The notes under the pieces: generated by a model
Databases searched by the model: none
Seen by the model: only the letters and a program-made list of their open reading frames with translations
Told to the model about the DNA's origin: nothing
Part shown: positions 57,488 through 64,000 of the stretch, in pieces
Layout: the number at the start of each line of letters is the position of its first letter
How positions within the stretch are numbered: position 1 is the stretch's first letter
Made by a program: the position numbers and the translations under genes
DNA from: Notospermus geniculatus
Lineage: Eukaryota > Nemertea > Pilidiophora > Heteronemertea > Lineidae
Assembly (NCBI GenBank): GCA_002633025.1
Contig: NMRB01000320.1
Location: 220,247 to 284,246 of the forward strand
Length of the DNA: 64,000 nucleotides
Direction of reading: 5' to 3'

Positions 57488-60400
57488 CTTGCACGCTTCA
57501 CAGACATATGCACCACAATGGAATCCCGAAGACATGTCCCCGCAAACTTTACACAAAACTTTCCGTATCTCCTTCTGATAAGTAGTACACTTTGACTTCG
57601 TTCTTGGTGATGACTCCAAATTTGAATCAATGGATGATGTACGCTTCCTCTGTTTTCCACTTGCATTCGAGTCACACGAATCCAAACTTACACATGCATC
57701 ACCATCAATAGAATTACTATTGCTACCAGACACAAGACAAGGTGACTGACTTAACAGACCCAAATTCTGTTTTTCGTGTGTCACACCCCATGGCAATTCA
57801 TTGCTATACTGATATTTTTCAGATCCTCCATCACAAGGATGCAAATTTTGGGAAATTTGTTCCCGACAGTTTTCATTTGTATTCTGTGGTTGCTCCCCCA
57901 CAGAGTTAGCTTGAGACAACGGTAGCGAAGGCAGGGCAGGGTGCATAAACCGTGGAATGGAAAAAGTTGATGGATATAATTCATCGCAGTTATTTCCTAA
58001 TGGGTAATAGTGGCCATTGAAATAACCTGCAGCGTTTCTGTTACATTGTTGCGGATCATAACCCCATGGTTCCAACTGGGGTGCCACGAACAGTTGACTC
58101 TGTACTGCAGGCTCAGAACCTTGTTTTTGGGAGTTCATAACCTCTCCTTGGGAAACCTGGCCATCTCGTGCGCAAGGACTTTCCTCAGTATTCACTTCAA
58201 CATGTGACGCCTGCACACACTTAGTACCGGTACATGACTGCATAGTTGACTCCAGTTGACAAATTGAGTCTTCAGTTCTGCTGCCGGAGTTGAGCACCAT
58301 TTCTGCATCAATGACCAGTGATCTAGGTTGATCCGCTTCCCTGCTCCGAGACTCAGGCATCTGATGCTCAGATGTCTTACCATCTGTTAGTTCAACATTT
58401 TCGCCCTCCCTAGTCGAATGAGAATAGCTATAGCTGCCCGAATTTGCCAAGGCATTTGGTTGTACTCTCACACTGTCAAATTTCGGAACACCATTCAGAG
58501 ATCTTGCAGATTCATCAAACGATTTATGCACCATTGACTGTTTAGCATCATTCACATTAGAGTAACTTCTAGGTGAAGACATGTTTTTGCCAGATTTTTG
58601 GCCATTGCACTGCCAAGTAGATGTACATTGCGACTCATTTGGGCTCCTAACTTTTGCCAAATTTTGAAAGTGGTTCTGCTGGCTCCTATCACGCTGCTGT
58701 TCATCACCTGTCATGCATCTTGGCTGAAGACTCTCCCTGCCGACTGAATGATAGTACTCCTTCCCTGAGGCACCCAGTGAGGGACACTCCCCTGGAGGTT
58801 GCCCCCGACTTAAGTCAATGCCCACCTTCTCGGACTTCTGTGTTGGGCCCAACATTGTCAGCATTTCATGTGAACTTGATCGTTCTTGAATAAATGCATT
58901 GCCCGTAGGATTCTGATCCACAACCCCTGCTACATCACATCCTTCTTCAAGTACCTCACTGTTCCTTTTATTCGACAAATCGATCATTCCTTTACCATCA
59001 CACTTGTTGTTAGCCAGAAAAGTCTCTCTTGGGATTAAAGCTGTATCACACTTGGCCATTTTATGATCACTGACATCGGTCCTACAGGAATATCCTGAAT
59101 CAAAGTCACTCTCATTGACTGAAACTATCTGACTGCCAGGCTCTACGCTGTATGGCGTATTTGGTTCCACATATGGAATTCTTGGTTCAGGACATGGCGT
59201 TTTGGGTTCACAACTATCCACAAATTTAGGCATTCTCAGATCAATGACAGGCTTATCAATGTCAGTATCATCATAATTCACCTCAACCTCACTTGAATTC
59301 TTGGCCAATTCAAGACTATTCACTTGTGAACCAATGCTCTCTGGTGGCTCGAGACTCTGGGGTGAATGAGGTTCAACACTACGTACAGCTGCAAACGGAG
59401 AATGTACCTCACCACCATAAGGCATCTGCGGTCCATTTCTCTGACCTGCAGACTTTGGAGGAGTGTGAGAATTGATGTTTATTTTTGGATCACTACAGTG
59501 AGTTTGTGGTGGATCACCACGAACTATCCTTGGTACAGCGCAGTGTATTTTCGGCCCTCTGTGGAGTGTTTCGTGCTCACTGTATGACATCCGTCGACCA
59601 TCAGAAGGTGTACGTAGTTCACCATATCGAGTCCTTAAATTGCCATCTTGAGTTTGAGTTTCACTTGATGGAGTTGGTGGATTACTGTGTGGGGTTGGTG
59701 GATCACTGTACGGAGTTCGTGGTTCACTGAATGATGGAGTCTGTGGATCACTAAATGAGGTCCGGTGTTCACTGTAAGGAGTCCGGGGATCACTGTATGG
59801 AGTCCTTGGATCACTGTATGGAGTTCTTGGATCACTGTATGGAGTCCTTGGATCACTAAATGGAGTCCGTGGACCACTGTATGGAGTCCATGGATCACTG
59901 TGCGGGGTCTGGGGATCACTGCGCGGAGTCCATGGATCACTGTATGGTGTTGATGGGTCACTGTATGGGGTTCGTGGTTCACAGAATGGAGTACGTGATT
60001 CACTACCTGGTGTTCTAGGATCAAAATTTAAAGAGGTCTTTGGTTCACTAAAACGATCATTACTAACAGGTGACCAGGGATCAAAGAGGGCAATTCGGCT
60101 TTTGTTTTCATTTGATGCCCTGGCATAGCCGTTCTCTTGCCTACTGTTGACTGTTTTAGCACTTGATGGCTGGTGATCTTGTACTGTGGGTAGACATCTT
60201 GGTAATTTTTGGCTACTAACATGGTGCATGTCCTCATCTTGGGTATCTGAATCACCGGATACTTGTGTGAACTTCCGGCGATGTCGGAATTTTTTATGAA
60301 TGTGTCTGTCAATATGGTCTGTATTAGTGTCTGTTGATATAATATCTGTCGGCAGAGTAGCATCTAGGGGAATGCTCCAAAGGGTCTGCGATTCCTTCTC

Positions 60401-60649
60401 CTCGGTATTCGTACTAGAACTATCGGATGAGTAATTGCTTTCCCTTCTTTCTGCCAACAGTGACTTTTTCTCCGTAATTTCCCACTCATGCCTATTCGTT
60501 GAATTTTTCTTCTGTGATTCGAATCTATAACCATTTCGGTGGGTAGGTGGTGAAAGTGGTAACAGTGGTAATTTCAAAGAGTGTTGTGGTGACAAAACAG
60601 GTTGTTTCCCTCCAGAGGGTGGGCTAAACGGACTAGATGAATTCTGCAT
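57488..60649 (-). CDS. 2DBD nuclear receptor, first coding exon: N-terminal domain and DBD1 finger I
   Basis: This 1,054-codon exon starts at ATG 60,649. An in-frame TGA lies 12 codons upstream in the same exon, and a TTTACAG acceptor precedes 60,691, so the start is well supported. Residues 1 to about 1,030 form a Ser/Pro/Thr-rich A/B domain, far longer than in most nuclear receptors. About residues 210-328 are some 17 heptads of the form PYSDPRT, very rich in Thr-Pro. The exon ends with CKVCGDMSSGFHCGAYVCEA and CK (residues 1033-1054), the first finger of DBD1, at an AAG|GTAAGC donor. Together the visible exons encode about 1,460 residues, lacking one LBD exon. I infer a ligand-regulated or orphan transcription factor acting in the nucleus; its target genes cannot be read from sequence. 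Confidence 0.95.
59660..60030 (-). repeat. Coding 21-base tandem repeat (Thr-Pro heptads) in the receptor A/B domain
   Basis: On the + strand the unit reads GGATCACTGTATGGAGTCCT plus one base, repeated every 21 bases with substitutions and two irregular units. The translated heptad consensus is P-Y-S-D-P-R-T. Central copies are identical at protein level; outer copies are diverged. The length is always a multiple of three, so the frame is preserved. Confidence 0.9.
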
Positions 60650-60691
60650 TTCAATTGATGTTCTGATTCCTTTCCACTGACGTCAAAGAAA
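60650..60691 (-). other. 5' UTR part of the large receptor exon
   Basis: The 42 bases between the CTTTACAG acceptor and the ATG include an in-frame TGA. A further non-coding exon must lie upstream (higher coordinates) and was not identified. Confidence 0.75.
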
Positions 60692-60819
60692 CTGTAAAGA
60701 TAAGAATGAATAAAGATAAGAATGAATAAGCTTGTGAATTCAATAGTTAAGTCAGAGTAATGGGTTTTGTCAGGATAATGTGAGTCCCTGAAACAGAAAA
60801 GAAGATTGCAGAGTGCAGG

Positions 60820-60994
60820 AGCAGATCCAAGGGGGGTGCAACTGGCGCACGCCGCCCTTTCGGCCAACAAATCTGTAAAATTGACCGTGAAATTCTGAAA
60901 TTTGGAGCAAATCATTGAAATTCACCGCAGATTTTAATGCATGTTTCTAGCACAGTGCGCCCCCTCTTTCCCAAAATCCTGGTTCCGCCACTGG
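60820..60994. repeat. Dispersed repeat, GGATCCAAGGGGGGC family, copy 2
   Basis: Begins GCAGATCCAAGGGGGGTGCA and ends CCCCCTCTTTCCCAAAATCC then TGGTTCCGCCACTGG. It shares CTGTAAAATTGACCGTGAAA-type interior words with 497-674 and is its mate at the other end of the window. Confidence 0.65.
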
Positions 60995-61150
60995 AGTGCA
61001 CTGAAAGAGAAAGATAACTTAGTTCAGTTCAACCTCTTTGACTGGTGTGAATCAAAAATGTTGATAAAGAGTAAAACTTTTGAATGATTCAATATATCAG
61101 AGTGAAAATCTGCATATAGCATAAAACAGTATTATGCCATCTCTGGTATC

Positions 61151-61354
61151 AATTGTGAGACAGTCTATGAAAACCATCAGATGTCACACTTTAGGAAAGT
61201 GACAGCCACGGTGAACCCACACATTTCAATGGCTGAAATGAATTTCATAACAGGTAAACAGTAGCAGATCAAAATGCACAGGTTAGCTGCCAGCCCTTGT
61301 CGATTGCAGCAACATCCGACGGGTTTTCCTACATGTATACCGTGCCTCACAATT
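61151..61354. mobile_element. MITE, TGAGGCGGC family, copy 3
   Basis: AATTGTGAGACAGTCTATGA at the left and CCGTGCCTCACAATT at the right are inverted. The interior shares CACATTTCAATGGCTGAAAT and GTAAACAGTAGCAGATCAAA with the copies at 11,549 and 51,042. Confidence 0.8.
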
Positions 61355-64000
61355 ACACACAACACAGTCTCTAACAAATTTGTCATAAAAACTCAACTGG
61401 TTTCACAAAGAAGCGAATACTAGTTCACCATGTCAAGATGTTCCTACCCCTCCCCCTGCTTCTTCCTCAGACCATTCCCTTCGCTTAGATTAGAAACATG
61501 AGAGGGTATAGCAAAGAATCAGTAAACGCTGAAAACATAGAATAGCATATCATTTCCTCCCAACAACCACAAATATTATTTCCTGACATTTTCTGCTGTC
61601 ACCAATGAGGATAATGCCACTAATTACATGAAGTTAATATACCTACATGTAATTTAAATCGGGTATCAACCGTGGGTGACATCCTACCTGCTAGTGCAGT
61701 GACTTGAGATACCTACTGAATTATATAGGCTGACGTTGGTATCCTTACTGCTTACAGCTAACTGAGACGTGAATGACTGATTGTAAGACACTATTTGAAA
61801 GGCTACTGAAATGAACCTATGGCAGACATGTAATAATCTCTTCAGATATCAAAATTTTGAGAATTGCCAGACTAATGTCATGCTATAGTCCACTTTTTCA
61901 AATTCATGTGTGACCCTATTCCGAATGGTCTATGCCATTTAACCCTGACTTCTCTTATCTATATGATAACTTTTAAATTAAAGTATCATCATTGAACATA
62001 CATAACGTAGGTCATACGATTTTTTTTAGAGACACAAGGACAAACAACTACATCAAGGGTATAGAGGCCATGTGATAACAGTGAAGTAGGCCTACCTCTG
62101 ACCCAAACATTTCTGATACGATAATTAAAAATGCCAGCTGAAATATTTGATTAACTGTTGAACAATTAGGCAAAAACAGCAGATATGCAGATATCATCAA
62201 ATCTGAAAGAAACTTGAAGTATCTTTTTGCTCACCTTCTTTCAACACAGACCAAGCAGGGGTAATGACACTCCTCCATGATACAATTTTTGGAACTCGCA
62301 CAATTGACTGAAGACAACAAGAAACACAACCACGCGCAGACAAGAGACAATGAACAAATAGGTAATATCATCATGACACGTGTCCTACCAAGCCAAACTG
62401 GTCAAAAGCAGATCACCAACTGCAAATATCATGTGTGGCCCAGTTCAGAATCAGAGGGCTAGCATGTATGTGTGATATTTATCAAGTATTATAAATGCAT
62501 AATTCAGATCCTTGTCATACATAGGCTCTCAGAGATACCTTTTCAATTTGTTTAGATAGGCATCCTCAAACAAATATTCACTCAATGAAAATGCATGCAT
62601 GTGCAGTATTCATCAGCTTTGTTGATCGTGTTACAACAATGAACATCTGAAGCTCTTATCTCAGCTAATTCATGAAATGTACCTGACATAGGAACTGAAA
62701 TCATTGTCATTATCCCAAGTACATGCAGTGCACTTTCTGAAAGTGTATTCATTATGTCGATTTCACGGCTTCATCAATATTCTGTGCCTAGGCAACCTTC
62801 GGCTCATACCTGCTGTTGTGATTACTAGTATTGAGACCTTTCACCCATCATCCATTACATTTAAATCCCTTAAGACACCGCAGACCTAATGTGCCAGATA
62901 GTTCCCATAAAATCCGGGAACAGATAAGGAGAAAATTGTGTATTCCAGGCGGATAAATGCTCCGACTGAATTAAAAATATCCAACACAAAGGCAAATGTG
63001 TAGTGTTTATTAGTGCGAACATTGAATTTGATGATTTGTTGTATAGCAAATATGTGTTCGAATTTTTCAAATCGAGCAAAAAATAATTATTTTAGGAACC
63101 AATTTTTTGCTACAATAAACAGTACGGCTAAAAATAGAGCCCAGGGATTAACAGAACAATAGCTGCAGTTGTGGAGGGTCGGTATTTCTGGATCAAGATC
63201 TCTAATGGGTGGCGTCCACTAGAGCGCCGACAACATTTTAAGGAAAAAGGGTTGCAGAAGCAAATTGTGTCATTTCGGTATTCTTTCCGCGTCGTCAATG
63301 ACTATTGGGCATTTTGCCCTCTCCTGAAAGTGCAGAAACGCCAGGAAATGTTTAGCAATGATAAAGACAGCGAAAGGAATCTTTCAAGAATATGCAGAGA
63401 GGTTGCTGAATGAATGCGGATTTACTAATTTTGCATTGGGTGTCTTGTCCACGCCCTAGTGGACGCCAGGTTTGAGGACAAGTTTACCTAATGATTCAAA
63501 CAACTGCATGCCAGTGTGAGCCCATGTCGGCGAAGTTTCTTCACTTGAGACAAACACACAGCCAACAACCGCCCCCAAATCCTTCTGCGTCTAGCAGCGT
63601 CAACTTGTGATGGGGAATACGGTCGTTTACTCTTGTTTGCATGTGAGCTATACATCAAACTATATTGTGTTCAGTATCGGTTCTTATTACCTCAATCAAC
63701 CATGCATGACCCCACTCATTATCAGTGGAGCCTGGATTACTGTTTTCGACATTATACGGTAATGTTAGAGGTAACATATTCCTTGCAATAGAAAGAGATA
63801 CTTACATCATCCAACTGGCAATATCCAATGAAAATACAGAAAATGTCAAAAATGAGGTAGCTTTTTCTTCATCAGACACCAGAATTTAATGGGGATGGTT
63901 CAAGGCAAGCACCATAATCCATGTGACTGTCTCTCATACTGAACTGAGGATCGCAACATGTGACGTTAGTTTTGATGTGGTAAAGGTGTCGACAAGACGA

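Larger units (their letters stand above)
60692..64000 (-). other. Upstream region of the receptor gene: 5' intron or flank
   Basis: Because 60,691 follows a splice acceptor, the sequence beyond it begins as an intron; the promoter and first exon could lie here or beyond the window. Repeats at 60,820-60,994 and 61,151-61,354 are listed. An 80-codon + strand frame at 63,171-63,413 lies between short inverted GGCGTCCACTAG words (about 63,210 and 63,460) and may be part of a repeat. The rest shows nothing I recognise. Confidence 0.5.

Noticed and set aside
59635-60024. Repetitive frames on both strands across the receptor heptad array
   Set aside because: The 21-base unit lacks stops in other frames, so long repetitive shadows appear (His-Thr-Val-Ile or Trp-Ser-Pro repeats). 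Only the frame continuous with the zinc finger is coding.
1-64000. CRISPR arrays, operons, ribosome binding sites or bacterial mobile elements
   Set aside because: The tandem repeats have no spacer structure and both genes are spliced animal genes, so prokaryotic features do not apply.

Overview
The window is animal nuclear DNA: spliced genes with canonical GT-AG introns, long introns, and dense small DNA transposons and tRNA-derived repeats. Frequent AGGCCTA and TACATGTA words, the many foldback elements and the gene content suggest a marine invertebrate. I lean towards an echinoderm or another non-vertebrate deuterostome, but a lophotrochozoan is possible and the sequence alone does not settle it.

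Two genes are recognisable, and they converge. The 3' end of a neurexin (Nrx-1 type) gene runs on the + strand from about 17.05 to 30.0 kb. Its visible exons encode the end of LNS domain 6 (from the conserved splice-site-4 boundary onward), an O-glycan-rich stalk, a transmembrane helix and a cytoplasmic tail ending in a PDZ-binding EWYV. Earlier neurexin exons are not seen and probably lie upstream; 1-17,054 reads as repeat-filled intron. The stalk carries two acidic cysteine loops, one containing RGD, and LNS6 carries an unusual polybasic insertion.

On the - strand, from 60,691 to 45,123, lies a nuclear receptor with two complete tandem DNA-binding domains (a 2DBD-NR). One 3.2-kb exon encodes an N-terminal domain of about 1,030 residues, including roughly 17 heptads of the type Tyr-Ser-Asp-Pro-Arg-Thr-Pro, plus the first zinc finger of DBD1 (P-box CEACK). 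Later exons give the second finger of DBD1, DBD2 (P-box CEGCK), a hinge, and a ligand-binding domain with an AF-2 helix. One LBD exon (helices 6-7) was not found, next to an ambiguous base and a G run.

The 15 kb between the two stop codons holds repeats and presumably 3' UTRs. About 25 repeats can be delimited: Tc1/mariner-like, TTAA-type and foldback MITEs, tRNA-derived SINEs and minisatellites. A 2-kb direct duplication (22.45-26.2 kb), containing one neurexin exon twice and joined at a single N, looks like two haplotypes placed in tandem by the assembly. A 122-N gap at 18,985 is also flanked by duplicated sequence.
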